This document shows, piece by piece, positions 8,619-17,836 of a stretch of DNA of 64,000 nt. The stretch is from the NCBI GenBank assembly GCA_963777735.1, contig CAVZRQ010000008.1:1612001-1676000 (forward strand), given 5' to 3'. The DNA comes from ZC4RG30 sp963777735 (lineage in GTDB: Bacteria; Pseudomonadota; Gammaproteobacteria; Steroidobacterales; Steroidobacteraceae). Each line of letters starts with the position of its first letter. Within the stretch, counting starts at the first letter, position 1. The notes beneath the pieces are model-generated. The model was not told the origin of the DNA, did no database searches, and was given only the letters and a program-made list of their open reading frames with translations. A program made the position numbers and the translations under genes.

Positions 8619-9076
8619 TCAGCCTCGCCCGGAATGCCCGAATCCGCCAGCGCCCCGGTCGGTGGCGGCGAAATCATCCACCACCGTGCAGCTGCAACCT
8701 GCGCCACCGGCACGATGATGAGCTGCGCGATGCGCTCGCCAGGCTGGATGGTGAAGCTCGCGCTGCCGCGATTCCAGCAGCTCACCATGAGCTGGCCCTG
8801 GTAGTCGGAATCGATGAGCCCGACCAGGTTGCCGAGCACGATGCCGTGTTTGTGGCCGAGGCCGGAGCGCGGGAGGATCAGTGCTGCGAACCCTGGGTCG
8901 TCGATGTGGATCGCCATGCCGGTGGGGATCAGCGTGGTCGCACCCGCGGCGAGTTCGATCGGCGCATCGATTACGGCGCGCAGGTCGAGACCCGCGGAGC
9001 CCGCGGTGGCATAGGTGGGAAGCGGCCAGGTGCTGCCGATGCGTGCATCGAGCACGCGGACTTTCAGTTGCTGCAT
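8619..9076 (-). CDS. dut: Deoxyuridine 5'-triphosphate nucleotidohydrolase (frameshift near the end)
   Basis: Hydrolyses dUTP to dUMP, keeping uracil out of DNA. Trimeric dUTPase motifs are visible: AGLDLRA (motif 1), PRSGLGHKHGI (motif 2), GLIDSDYQGQL (motif 3, catalytic Asp) and PGERIAQLIIVPV (motif 4). As written, the frame leaves the family after VAQV and runs on to 8549. Motif 5 (RGAGGFGHSGRG, then stop at 8619) is intact in the adjacent frame. One lost base or two extra bases near 8687-8702 explain this. I restore the gene to 8619. It sits 10 nt from the end of coaBC, in the classical coaBC-dut order. Confidence 0.85.
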
Positions 9077-9086
9077 GCGCGCAAGT

Positions 9087-10292
9087 CTAACGCGCGGCGA
9101 CGCGTTCGAGATATCGCGCGGCGATGAAGTCCATCAGCTTGCCGGCCAGCACCGTCTTGGCGCGCAGCGCCGAGTTCGAGCTTGCCGCCCTCCGGCCAGA
9201 ACAGCGTCAGCGCGTTGTCTTCCTGCTCGAACACCTTGTCGTCGCCCACTTCGTTGGCGGCGATCAGATCGAGGTTCTTGCGCTTGAGCTTGGCGAGCGC
9301 GTGCTCTTCCACATTGTTGGTTTCGGCCGCAAAGCCGACGGTGTAGGGGCGGTCGGCCGCTGCGCCACGGCGTGCAGGATGTCCACCGTGCGCTCCATGC
9401 AGATCTCGAGCTTGTCGCTGATCTTCTTGATCTTGCAGTCGCAAGGCGCGGAAGGACGATAGTCGGCCACTGCGGCGGTGCCGATGAAGATGTCGGTGCC
9501 GGCGATTTCGTTCATCACCGCGTCGTGCATCTGCTGCGCACTCTCGACGCAGATGCGGCGGACGCCGGGCGGCGCGCAGAGGCTCACCGGGCCACTGACC
9601 AGCACCACCTCCGCGCCACGATCGCGCGCGGCCTGCGCCACGGCATAACCCATCTTTCCCGAGCTGCGATTGCTGATGAAGCGCACCGGATCGATGCGCT
9701 CGCGCGTGGGGCCGGCGGTGATCAGCAGCTTGCGGCCTTTCAGCGGACCTTCAGCTGGCAGCAGTGCGAACAGTGCCGCCGCGATGTCGGCCGGCTCCAT
9801 CATGCGGCCTTCGCCGGTTTCGCCGCAGGCCTGGCTGCCGCTGTCGGGGCCGAAGACATGCACGCCGCGCGCGCGCAGCTGCGCGATGTTGGCCTGCGTG
9901 GCCGCGTTGCTCCACATCAGGCGATTCATCGCCGGCGCAACCGCAACCGGCGCACTGCTTGCGAGGCACACGGTGGAGAGCAGGTTGTCGGCCATGCCAT
10001 GCGTGAGGCGCGCGAGGAAATCCGCCGTGGCCGGCGCGATGAGGATGAGATCGGCCCAGCGCGCGAGCTCGATGTGGCTCATCGCGCGCTCGGCGTTTTC
10101 ATCCCACAGATCGCTGCGCACTTCGCGCCCGGATACGGCCTGGAAGGTGAGCGGCGCCACGAACTCGCGCGCGCCGTCGGTCATCACCACCTGCACTTCG
10201 GCGCCGCGCTCGATCAGGCGCCGCACGATATCGGGGCTTTTGTAGGCGGCGATGCCACCCGTAACGCCCAGCAGGATCCGTTTGCCACTCAT
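9087..10292 (-). CDS. coaBC: Phosphopantothenoylcysteine decarboxylase / phosphopantothenate-cysteine ligase (two frameshifts)
   Basis: Bifunctional coenzyme A enzyme. The CoaC flavoprotein half shows LLGVTGGIAAYK at the start, the PAMNRLMW loop, and the substrate clamp CGETGEGRM. The CoaB half begins at LLITAGPTRERIDPVRFISN and shows TAAVADYRP. The frame changes near 9370 (VDILHAVAQRP continues as YTVGFAAETNN) and again near 9165-9180 (GGKLELG continues as RAKTVLAGKLMDFIAARYLERVAAR, stop 9087). With both repaired it is about 402 residues, the usual length. ATG at 10292. It is divergent from radC, and dut follows it. Confidence 0.88.
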
Positions 10293-10419
10293 GCACGAAA
10301 TAGTGGGCGCGAACAGCGCCGTTATCCATGATCCACATGCGATTTGCTTATCGCAACGGTGAGGGGTTGCTTCCAGACTTTGCGACCTGATTCGCAGTTG
10401 GCGAGAGGAGCTTCCATCC

Positions 10420-11094
10420 TTGGCAATCCATGAATGGCCCGAAACAGAGCGGCCGCGCGAGAAACTGCTCACGCAGGGGGCGGGCGCGCTGAGCGATGCG
10501 GAGCTGCTGGCGGTGCTGTTCGGCAGCGGCTGCCGGGGCGCGAGCGCGGTGGATGTGGGCGGCCGGCTGCTGCGGGAGTTCGGGTCGCTGCGGCATCTGC
10601 TGCTGGCCGACCGCGGCCGCTGCAGCAACACGCCGGGACTGGGCGCCCGCCGCTACGGGATGCTGCAGGCGGCCCTGGAGGTATCGCGGCGTCATTACCG
10701 GCAGGAGGTGGCGGCTGGGCCAGCGCTCGAATCCCCCCGGGCCACGCAGGCCTTCCTGGTGGCCCAGCTGCGGGATCGCCCCTACGAGGTGTTCTGCTGC
10801 CTGCACCTGGACAACCGGCATCGCCTGATCGCCTTCGACGAGCTGTTCCGCGGCACCATCGACGGGGCCAGCGTCCACCCCCGGGAGGTGGTGCGGCAGG
10901 CCCTGGCCCGCAATTCGGCGGCAGTCATCCTGGCCCACAACCACCCTTCCGGGGTGGCCGAGCCCAGCCAGGCCGATGAACTGATCACCCTGCGGCTGCG
11001 GGATGCCCTGGGGCTGGTGGACATCCGGGTGCTGGATCACCTGGTCGTGGGAGACAGCCGCTGCGTGTCTTTTGCGGAGCGGGGGCTGATTTAA
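10420..11094 (+). CDS. radC: RadC/JAB-domain protein (UPF0758)
   Basis: 224 residues. An N-terminal helix-hairpin-helix segment (GALSDAELLAVLFGSG) precedes a JAB1/MPN metalloprotease-like domain with the metal motif (HNHPSG, with the downstream Asp in SQADELIT). Despite its name, RadC has no proven repair role; the JAB fold suggests a metal-dependent hydrolase. The start is TTG at 10420, with AGGAG about 10 nt upstream; the encoded N-terminus AIHEWPETERPREKLL is typical. The coaBC-radC intergenic (127 nt) holds the divergent promoters. Confidence 0.93.
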   Translation: MAIHEWPETERPREKLLTQGAGALSDAELLAVLFGSGCRGASAVDVGGRLLREFGSLRHLLLADRGRCSNTPGLGARRYGMLQAALEVSRRHYRQEVAAGPALESPRATQAFLVAQLRDRPYEVFCCLHLDNRHRLIAFDELFRGTIDGASVHPREVVRQALARNSAAVILAHNHPSGVAEPSQADELITLRLRDALGLVDIRVLDHLVVGDSRCVSFAERGLI

Positions 11095-11105
11095 GTCAGC
11101 CGACC

Positions 11106-11152
11106 TTGCCCCCGGCAGCCCGGGACTGGTATAAAGCACGCCCTTTTTGGGC
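11106..11152 (+). promoter_or_regulatory. Sigma-70-type promoter and leader hairpin of rpmB-rpmG
   Basis: A -35 box TTGCCC (11106-11111), an 18-nt spacer and a -10 box TATAAA (11130-11135) lie just after radC. The predicted transcript starts with a small hairpin, CGCCC-TTTTT-GGGCG (11138-11152), 21 nt before the rpmB start codon. This is a pattern reading without expression data. The hairpin could stabilise or regulate the ribosomal-protein mRNA, or be incidental. Confidence 0.5.
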
Positions 11153-11173
11153 GACGAAGTACAGGAATTTCCC

Positions 11174-11410
11174 ATGTCTCGCGTTTGCGAAGTCACAGGC
11201 AAGAAACCAATGGTTGGTAACCGGGTTTCGCACGCCAACAACAAGAAGCGCCGCCGCTTCCTGCCGAACCTGCACGAACAGCGTTTCTGGCTGGAAGACG
11301 AAAAGCGCTGGATCAAGCTGCGCGTCTCTGCCCGCGCGCTGCGCACCATCGAGAAGAACGGCATCGACACCGTGGTCGCCAAGCTGCGCACCGCCGGTCA
11401 GACGCTGTAA
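11174..11410 (+). CDS. rpmB: 50S ribosomal protein L28
   Basis: A 78-residue basic ribosomal protein. The N-terminus SRVCEVTGKKPMVGNRVSHANNKKRRRF is the L28 signature. Length and composition are standard. It is followed 15 nt later by rpmG, the usual pairing, and both sit directly downstream of radC as in many gammaproteobacteria. Confidence 0.98.
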   Translation: MSRVCEVTGKKPMVGNRVSHANNKKRRRFLPNLHEQRFWLEDEKRWIKLRVSARALRTIEKNGIDTVVAKLRTAGQTL

Positions 11411-11425
11411 CGGAGCCTTGAAGTC

Positions 11426-11581
11426 ATGCGTGAAAAAGTAAAACTGCTTTCTACTGCGGACACCGGTCACTTCTACGTGGCGATGAAGAACAAGCGTCTT
11501 CACCCCGAGAAGATGGAACTGAGCAAGTACGACCCCGTCGTGCGCAAGCACGTGAAGTACAAAGAGACGAAGATCAAGTAA
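11426..11581 (+). CDS. rpmG: 50S ribosomal protein L33
   Basis: A 51-residue protein read from ATG at 11426 to TAA at 11579-11581, starting MREKVKLLSTADTGHFY and ending HVKYKETKIK, which is plainly L33. The zinc-binding cysteines found in some L33 proteins are absent, so this is the zinc-independent type. It is the second gene of the rpmB-rpmG operon and is followed by a terminator. Confidence 0.97.
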   Translation: MREKVKLLSTADTGHFYVAMKNKRLHPEKMELSKYDPVVRKHVKYKETKIK

Positions 11582-11615
11582 CCGGCCAGCGCTTTGGCCG
11601 CTTGATTCCCCGAAG

Positions 11616-11641
11616 AAGCCCGCCGCATAGCGGGCTTTTTC
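11616..11641 (+). terminator. Rho-independent terminator after rpmG
   Basis: An 8-bp stem AAGCCCGC / GCGGGCTT with a 6-nt loop is followed by a T run, 35 nt after the rpmG stop. It ends the rpmB-rpmG transcript. Confidence 0.85.
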
Positions 11642-11735
11642 ATTTCTGCACGGTTCAGTCAGATAACCGCATCGCTCCGCTGCACGCACCAGGCTACTGT
11701 GGGTTTGCCGCCCGAAATTGCAGCAAAAAGACGGC

Positions 11736-11752
11736 TCACGTAGAATACGTGA
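11736..11752. promoter_or_regulatory. Perfect 17-bp palindrome, likely operator of the toxin-antitoxin operon
   Basis: TCACGTA-GAA-TACGTGA is a perfect 7-bp inverted repeat with a 3-nt centre, 17 nt before the antitoxin ATG. Type II antitoxins usually repress their own promoter by binding such palindromes. The assignment follows from position and symmetry. Confidence 0.65.
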
Positions 11753-11769
11753 ACCTCGGCAAGATCTGA

Positions 11770-12024
11770 ATGAATTTGGCCATCAAGCACAACATCACCG
11801 TCGCCATCGACCCGGCACTGCTCAAGAGCGCCAGGGCCGTTGCGGCAAGCCGCGGCCTGAGCGTCAGCGCCCTGCTGGCTGCCCAGCTGCGCGAACTGGT
11901 CGAGCAGGACGGTCAGTACAATGCGGCGCGAAAACGGGCCGCATCACTGCTGGCGGCGCCGCTGCCGTTGGGCGGAACTCCGCTGCCTCGCGAGGCGCTG
12001 CATGAGCGAAATCGTCTTCGTTGA
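11770..12024 (+). CDS. Antitoxin of a VapBC-type module (DUF6364-like, ribbon-helix-helix)
   Basis: An 84-residue protein. The N-terminal part (NITVAIDPALLKSARAVAASRGLSVSALLAAQL) has the strand-helix-helix pattern of ribbon-helix-helix DNA-binding antitoxins; I recall this subfamily as DUF6364. The Arg/Leu/Pro-rich C-terminus (LLAAPLPLGGTPLPREALHERNR) would be the toxin-binding tail. It overlaps the toxin start by 23 nt and has a palindromic operator upstream. Confidence 0.8.
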   Translation: MNLAIKHNITVAIDPALLKSARAVAASRGLSVSALLAAQLRELVEQDGQYNAARKRAASLLAAPLPLGGTPLPREALHERNRLR

Positions 12025-12418
12025 TTCCAACATTCTGATCTACGCGCATGACAGGGATGCACCGGGCAAGCGCGAGCGCGCAGCGGCGGCATTGGAGGAA
12101 CTCTGGGAATCCGGCAATGGCCGGCTTTCCGTGCAGGTGCTGCAGGAGTTCTATGTGAATGCCACGACCCGCCTCGACACACGTCTGGCGCGGTCAACCG
12201 CGCGCGAGGTGGTGCAGACCTATGCCGCGTGGAACCAGCAGCCGACGACTGCAGACACGGTTACCCGCGCCATCGACATCTCTGGCATGGCGCGGCTGTC
12301 TTTCTGGGATGCGTTGATCGTGGCTTCGGCTGAGCAGGCCGGCGCGGCGCTGCTCTATTCCGAAGACATGAACGACGGCCAGAAGATTGCCGGCGTGATG
12401 ATCCGCAATCCCCTGTAG
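12002..12418 (+). CDS. PIN-domain toxin (VapC-like ribonuclease)
   Basis: A 138-residue PIN-domain protein. The acidic active-site residues are visible as the Asp of VFVDSNILIYAHD (about residue 8), the Glu of VLQEFYVNAT, the Asp of SFWDALIVASA and the Asp of LLYSEDMNDGQ. VapC toxins cleave initiator tRNA or rRNA; the target here cannot be read. The overlap with the antitoxin frame indicates coupled translation. With the antitoxin it forms a complete type II pair between rpmG and mutM. Confidence 0.87.
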   Translation: MSEIVFVDSNILIYAHDRDAPGKRERAAAALEELWESGNGRLSVQVLQEFYVNATTRLDTRLARSTAREVVQTYAAWNQQPTTADTVTRAIDISGMARLSFWDALIVASAEQAGAALLYSEDMNDGQKIAGVMIRNPL

Positions 12419-12534
12419 CCGGCGCTCGCTTCGCGTGGGTTGGCGGAATTTTGCGCCAACCATTGAGCCGCACAACGACTACACCGGGCTGTTGAGGCCG
12501 CGAAGCCATCACGAGCGGGCATAATGCATTGCCC

Positions 12535-13350
12535 ATGCCTGAACTTCCGGAAGTCGAGACCACGTGTCGCGGCATTGAACCCCACCTGACTGGCCGCCAG
12601 ATCCATCGCGTGGCGGTGCACGAACCGCGGCTGCGCTGGACCGTGGCCGACGAACTCGCCACCTGGGCGCAGGGGCAGACCGTGCGCGGGGTGCGGCGGC
12701 GTGCGAAATACCTGCTGGTGGATCTGGAGCGGGGCTACCTGCTGCTGCATCTCGGCATGTCGGGCAGCCTGCGGGTGCTGCCGGATTCCACCGCGCGGGA
12801 GAAACACGACCACTTCGACCTGGAGCTGGATTCGCACTGGACGGTGCGTTTCAACGACCCGCGGCGTTTTGGCAGCCTGCATCACGGTGAAGGCGATCCG
12901 GCCCTGCATCCGCTGCTGGCGAAGCTGGGGCCTGAGCCACTGGAACCCGACTTCGATGCCGCGTATCTGCACCGCGTGACGCGCAAGCGCAGCGTGGCGG
13001 TAAAACTCGCGATCATGAACAGCCACATCGTGGTGGGCGTCGGGAACATCTACGCGAGCGAGGCGCTGTTTCGCGCCGGCATTCGTCCGGGGCGGGCGGC
13101 GAAATCACTGACGCATGCCGAGTGCGCGGCACTGGTGAAGGCGATCAAGGCGGTGCTGTCGATGGCGATCCGCCATGGCGGCACGACGCTGCGCGACTAC
13201 GTGGGCGCCGGCGGTGAGCCGGGGTATTTCAAGCAGAAGCTGTACGTGTACGAGCGTGAGGGCGAGCCCTGCCGCCGCTGCGGGGAGCTGGTGCGGCATC
13301 GGGTGCAGGGGCAGCGTTCGACGTATTTCTGCGCCGGCTGTCAGCGCTAG
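12535..13350 (+). CDS. mutM: Formamidopyrimidine-DNA glycosylase
   Basis: Removes 8-oxoguanine and formamidopyrimidines from DNA. The start at 12535 gives the obligatory N-terminal Pro-Glu (MPELPEVET), where Pro2 is the Schiff-base nucleophile. Also visible are the helix-two-turn-helix region (GVGNIYASEALF) and the C-terminal zinc finger (CRRCGE and CAGC). The 271-residue length is normal. An AlkA-type glycosylase follows 10 nt later, so two base-excision enzymes may be co-transcribed. Confidence 0.97.
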   Translation: MPELPEVETTCRGIEPHLTGRQIHRVAVHEPRLRWTVADELATWAQGQTVRGVRRRAKYLLVDLERGYLLLHLGMSGSLRVLPDSTAREKHDHFDLELDSHWTVRFNDPRRFGSLHHGEGDPALHPLLAKLGPEPLEPDFDAAYLHRVTRKRSVAVKLAIMNSHIVVGVGNIYASEALFRAGIRPGRAAKSLTHAECAALVKAIKAVLSMAIRHGGTTLRDYVGAGGEPGYFKQKLYVYEREGEPCRRCGELVRHRVQGQRSTYFCAGCQR

Positions 13351-13360
13351 GGCCAGGCCG

Positions 13361-14182
13361 ATGAAAGCCAGATTACTGCGCCATTTCAAGACAAAAGATC
13401 CTATTGTTGGCTCTATTGTTTCTTTATGGGGTCAATACGACCTGGGGGCTAACCCGCGGGGCTCTGCTTTCGAGGCCCTGGCCCGTTCCATCGCCAGCCA
13501 GCAGATCTCGACCGCGGTGGCGCGCAAGATGATCGAACGGCTGATGACCCAGCATGAGGGGCGCTTCCCCTCGCCCGCCGAGCTGGTGGCAGCCACGCCG
13601 GCGCAGCTGCGCACGGCGGGGTTCTCGTTCGCGAAGATCGCCGCGCTGCAGGACCTGGCAGCGCATTTCCAGGATGGCCGGCTGCCGGATGATGCGGTGC
13701 TCGCCGCGATGGACGATGAAGCCATCATCGAGCTCTGCATCGCCGTGCGGGGCATCGGCCGCTGGACGGTGCAGATGCTGCTGATGTTCCACTTCGGCAG
13801 GCAGGATGTGATGCCGGTGGATGACTTCGGCGTGCGCAAAGGATTCCAGCTCGCCTATGGTCTCAAGGGCATGCCGAAGCCCAAGGCATTGCTGGCGTAT
13901 GGCGAGCGCTGGAAGCCGTACCGGTCGGCCGGGGCGTGGTACATGTGGCGTGCGATAGAGCTGCACAGCCAGGGCAAGCTGCCGAAGCGCACTGGCCGCG
14001 CACCGCGGATCGAACAGGAAGCGCCCAGGGCGCCGGCGGCGAAAAAGCCGCCGGCAGCGAAGCTCAGTAAGGCAGCGTCGGGACCTCGGCCACGACCACC
14101 GGGCGCGCGCCCTGCGGCAAAGGCTGCGCGTTCGTCCGCTCCTTCTTCGCGCCGAGCGCGCGCAGCGCCTCGGCGACCTTGA
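13361..14182 (+). CDS. DNA-3-methyladenine glycosylase II (AlkA-like) with a basic tail
   Basis: A helix-hairpin-helix glycosylase for alkylated bases. The core (residues 1-210) shows FEALARSIASQQIS, the hairpin GIGRWTVQMLLM and the catalytic-Asp motif VMPVDDFGVRKG. The last 60 residues are a low-complexity Lys/Ala/Pro/Arg tail. From 14064 onward that tail overlaps the end of the convergent ankyrin gene by 119 nt. The tail could aid DNA binding, or the true stop may be near 14060 with an undetected indel. The glycosylase core itself is intact. Confidence 0.88.
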   Translation: MKARLLRHFKTKDPIVGSIVSLWGQYDLGANPRGSAFEALARSIASQQISTAVARKMIERLMTQHEGRFPSPAELVAATPAQLRTAGFSFAKIAALQDLAAHFQDGRLPDDAVLAAMDDEAIIELCIAVRGIGRWTVQMLLMFHFGRQDVMPVDDFGVRKGFQLAYGLKGMPKPKALLAYGERWKPYRSAGAWYMWRAIELHSQGKLPKRTGRAPRIEQEAPRAPAAKKPPAAKLSKAASGPRPRPPGARPAAKAARSSAPSSRRARAAPRRP

Positions 14183-15590
14183 GCTGCGGGACGGGCTGGT
14201 TCTCTAGGAAACCCAGCCGGTAGCGACCCATGGCGTAGTCGAGTGGCGTGAGGCCATCGGCTTCCATGGGATCCATGTCTGCGCCGGCCTGCTTGAGCAC
14301 CTCGGCGAGTTTCAACCAGCCATGCAGGGCTGCGCCATGCATGGCGGATTCGCCCTTGTAGCAATCCTGGATGAACACGTAGCCGGTGCAGCGCAGGGAT
14401 TCACCACGCGAGGCAGGGTCGCCCTTGTAGGCGGAAGCATTCGCGTTGGCGCCGTGGGCCAGCAGCAGCTTCACGGCCTCGATGGCCTTTTCTTCGGTGT
14501 AGTTGCCACCGCGGGTCGGCGTGGCGCGACCGCGCGAGGCGCCGGCAGCCACGATCAGCGGCGTATGGCCCAGGGCGTTGGGCAGATCGACCAGCGCGCC
14601 GGCATCGAGCAGCGCCTTCATCGCCGGCAGGTCTGCGGCCTTGGCGGCGCGCAGCAGCGGCGTTGCGTCGTAATCGATGGCGGGATCGGCCAGCCGATCC
14701 TGCGACACCATGCGATACGGCGGACGCAGCTTCAGGCGCGCATTGACGTTGGCGCCCTTCGCGATGAGCAGGTGGATGATGTCCATGCCGGTGGCGACAT
14801 CCATGGTGGGCAGCTCGACGCGCGCACCGGTGGGCAGGGTGTGCATGTCCACCGCCATGTACAGCGGCGTCTGGCCCCACCAGTCCCACAGGTTCACATC
14901 GGCACCGGATTCGATCAGCAGTTTTGCCGTATCCCAGTGGCCGTTCATCAGCGCCACGATCAGGGGCGTGCTGCCATCCGGATCGGTGAAATCGATGGCG
15001 GCACCGGCCTTCAGCAGGGCCCGGGCGGTGGCGACGTGCCCTTCGCGCGCCGCGAACATCAGGCCCGACATGCCACCGCGGTTCATGTCCTTCGGCCGCT
15101 CTTCCGCCGTCATGCGCCGCGGCCATTCGCGCACCGCAGAACGCGCGTCGACAGCGGCACCCTTCGATACCAGGAATTCGATCATCTGCGGCTGGTTCTG
15201 CGCAGCAGCCCAGATCAGCGCGGTCTGTCCGCCCCATTTTTCGCGCGCATCGACTTTCGCGCCGGCCTTGAGCAGCAGCTTCGCGGCTTCGACATTGCCG
15301 GTGCGCGCCACCAGCATCAGTGCGGTCTCGCCTTCGGCGTTCGGGGAATCCGGATCGGCGCCATTGCCGAGCAGCAGCTGCAGCACTTCGGCATCGCCGC
15401 GCAGGGCGGCCTGCGACATCGGCGTGGCGCCAAACTGGTTGGCTTCATTGACGTTGGCGCCGGACTTGATCAGTGCCGCAACGGCGGCCGCATCACCCCT
15501 GTAGGTGGCATCCAGCAGCGGCGTGGATTCGGAGGCCTGCGCATTGACGCCGAGCACCAGCGCAAACAGAAACAACTGCCTGAATTTCAC
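14064..15590 (-). CDS. Secreted ankyrin-repeat protein
   Basis: About 508 residues. The GTG at 15590 is chosen because the signal peptide (KFRQLFLFALVLGVNAQAS) starts there, with AAGGG upstream. The mature protein is built of ten or so ankyrin repeats (for example GATPMSQAALRGDAEVLQLLL and GQTALIWAAAQNQPQMIEFLV), interrupted by a charged insert near REWPRRMTAEERPKDMN and a Gly-rich insert near ASRGRATPTRGGNY. Two Cys residues in the late insert (LRCTGYVFIQDCYKG) could form a disulphide. Periplasmic ankyrin proteins usually bind other proteins; no partner is visible. Confidence 0.85.
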   Translation of the reverse strand: MKFRQLFLFALVLGVNAQASESTPLLDATYRGDAAAVAALIKSGANVNEANQFGATPMSQAALRGDAEVLQLLLGNGADPDSPNAEGETALMLVARTGNVEAAKLLLKAGAKVDAREKWGGQTALIWAAAQNQPQMIEFLVSKGAAVDARSAVREWPRRMTAEERPKDMNRGGMSGLMFAAREGHVATARALLKAGAAIDFTDPDGSTPLIVALMNGHWDTAKLLIESGADVNLWDWWGQTPLYMAVDMHTLPTGARVELPTMDVATGMDIIHLLIAKGANVNARLKLRPPYRMVSQDRLADPAIDYDATPLLRAAKAADLPAMKALLDAGALVDLPNALGHTPLIVAAGASRGRATPTRGGNYTEEKAIEAVKLLLAHGANANASAYKGDPASRGESLRCTGYVFIQDCYKGESAMHGAALHGWLKLAEVLKQAGADMDPMEADGLTPLDYAMGRYRLGFLENQPVPQLKVAEALRALGAKKERTNAQPLPQGARPVVVAEVPTLPY

Positions 15591-15673
15591 CCTGTCACCC
15601 TTCGATGTCTCACAGCCTATTCTGGCTGTTTTGAAGGGAAAACGTTCCCTCAATTACGCGTTGCGAACGCGTC

Positions 15674-17354
15674 TCAGTAGAGGCCGTCAGTGCCCACGCC
15701 ACGCGGATCCGAAGCACCACTGACCTTGCCGGTGACGGCATCGAATGTGACCACCTGCAGGTTGCCCCAGGTCTCGCGCGCACGCAGCTCGTGACCGCGC
15801 CGCTTGAGCTCGGCGATTTCCTCTGCCGTCAGCGCTTTGGCCTCATGCACCAGGGTATCGGGCTGGTACTGGTGATGGATGCGCGGCGCGGCAACGATCT
15901 GCTCTGCGCTCATGCCATCCACCCAGTTCAGCGTGGCGAGCAGCACCATGCCGGTGATGAGACTGCCACCGGGACTGCCCACGATCATGTAACCGCGCGG
16001 TGATTCGACGAAGGTCGGCGTGATGGAAGACAGCATGCGCTTGCCGGGCTCGATGGCATTGGCGCTGGCGCCGATCAGGCCATAGATGTTCGGCACGCCG
16101 GGCTTCACCGAGAAATCATCCATCTGGTTGTTGAGCAGCATGCCGGTGCCTTCGATCATCAGGCCCGAGCCGAAGCCGGCGTTGAGCGTGATGGTGCCGG
16201 CGACGCGATTGCCGTCCTTGTCGAGCACCGAGAAATGCGTGGTGTTGGCGCCGCCCGCTGCCCCTTCGGGCGCGGATTCCAGCGTGGCGCTGGGTGTGGC
16301 GCGATCGAGCCGGATGGACGTGCGCAGGCCCGCGGCGTAGTCGGGATCGGTCAGGCGCTGCACCGGCACGGGCGTGAAGGCCGGATCACCCAGATACACG
16401 GCGCGATCGCGATGCATGCGGCGCATCGCCTCGATGATCAGGTGCTTGCGGGTGACGCCATCCACCTTGTTCAGGTCGTAGCCCGAAAGAATGTTGAGCG
16501 CTTCGATCAGCGCCACGCCGCCGGAAGTGGGCGGTGGCGCGGAAATGATCGTCGCGTCGCGATACTGGCCGATCACGGGCTCGCGCTCGAGCGCGGTGTA
16601 GCCCGCGAGATCTTCCAGCGTCCAGATGCCGCCCATCTTCTGCACGGCATCGACCAGCTGCTGCGCGATGCGCCCTTTGTAGAAAGGCGCCATGCCTTCC
16701 TTCGCGAGGATCGAAAGCGTGCGCCGCCAGCTGCGGCTGCTTGATGCGCGTGCCGACGGGCAGCGCTTCGCCATCGCGGAACCAGACGGCCGTGGCCTGC
16801 GGGGATTTTGTGAGCTGCGCCGCGCTTGCCGCTGATGCCGGCGCGCAGCCGCGGATACATGTCGAAGCCATCGCGCGCCAGCCGGATGGCCGGGGCAAGC
16901 GTCTGCGCCAGCGTGAGCTTGCCGTAGCTCGACTGCATCAGCGCGAGCCCGGCGGGCTCGCCGGGAATGCCGGCCGCGAGCGCGGTGTTGGTGGAAGCTG
17001 CCGCGCACCGGGTTGCCGGCGGCATCGAGGTACATGTCGCGCGAGGCCTTGCCGCGGCGCCACTTCGCGCGCGTCGATCACCACGTTGCGGCCGTCGCTG
17101 GCCCGATGCAGCAGGAACATGCCGCCGCCGAGGAAGCCGGAGCCGCTGGGCTCCACCACCATCAGCGCGGCACTGACTGCCACCGCGGCATCGAAGGCAT
17201 TGCCGCCGGCGCGCAGCACTTCGTTGCCGGCTTCAGTGGCGAGCGGATGGGCGCTGGCGATGGCGGCAGTGCCGGGCGCGCGCTCTGCGGCAGGCGCTGC
17301 CATCACCACGGTCAGCAGCAGGGTCAGCAGCAATCCGGCGCGGAGTGATTTCAT
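15674..17354 (-). CDS. ggt: Gamma-glutamyltransferase (several frameshifts)
   Basis: A periplasmic Ntn-hydrolase that cleaves gamma-glutamyl bonds, for example in glutathione. A signal peptide (SLRAGLLLTLLLTVVMAAPA) is followed by the conserved AIASAHPLATEAGNEVLRAGGNAFDAA and GSGFLGGGMF. The second half is in one frame and holds the autocleavage site with its catalytic Thr (NTTHFSVLDKDGN), SSITPTFVE and the GSPGGS oxyanion region. Between about 17050 and 16690 the frame changes at least four times, but family sequence (MYLDAAGNPVRGS, NTALAAGIPGEPAGLALM, GKLTLAQTLAPAIRLARDG) continues throughout. The start overlaps the coaD stop by 4 nt. Confidence 0.85.
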
Positions 17355-17836
17355 GATGGGCGCTTCTTCTTGCGGAGTTCCGCGGCCACGAGTGGATCGA
17401 CGAACTCACTGACATTGCCGCCGAACACCGCGATCTCGCGGATCAGCGTCGAGGAGATGAAGGTGAACTGCTCCTGCGGCGTCAGGAACACGGTTTCGAT
17501 GTCTTTCAGCAGATGCCGCTGCATGTTGGCCAGCTGGAACTCGAACTCGAAGTCCGACACGGCACGCAGGCCGCGCACCACCACTTTCAGCTCATGCTGG
17601 CGCATGAAGTCGACGGTGAGGCCCGCGTAGCCGGCCACCTCGACGTTCGGGATATCGGCCAGCACCTGGCGCGCCATGTCGACGCGCTCGTCGAGCGTGA
17701 ACATGGGCGTCTTGCTCGGGTTCGCGGCAATCGCCACCAGCACCTGATCGAAGATCCCGGCCGCGCGGCGGACGAGGTCGCGATGACCGTTGGTGATGGG
17801 GTCAAATGTTCCGGGGTACAGCGCTCTTCTGAACAT
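17351..17836 (-). CDS. coaD: Phosphopantetheine adenylyltransferase
   Basis: Transfers AMP to 4'-phosphopantetheine in CoA synthesis. The 161-residue product has the nucleotidyltransferase motif YPGTFDPITNGH (residues 7-18), ANPSKTPMFTLDER, VVVRGLRAVSDFEFE and the C-terminal ISSTLIRE motif. Length is standard. It overlaps the rsmD end by 35 nt (rsmD-coaD is a common pair) and the ggt start by 4 nt. Together with coaBC at 9-10 kb, much of the CoA pathway is in this window. Confidence 0.96.
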   Translation of the reverse strand: MFRRALYPGTFDPITNGHRDLVRRAAGIFDQVLVAIAANPSKTPMFTLDERVDMARQVLADIPNVEVAGYAGLTVDFMRQHELKVVVRGLRAVSDFEFEFQLANMQRHLLKDIETVFLTPQEQFTFISSTLIREIAVFGGNVSEFVDPLVAAELRKKKRPS

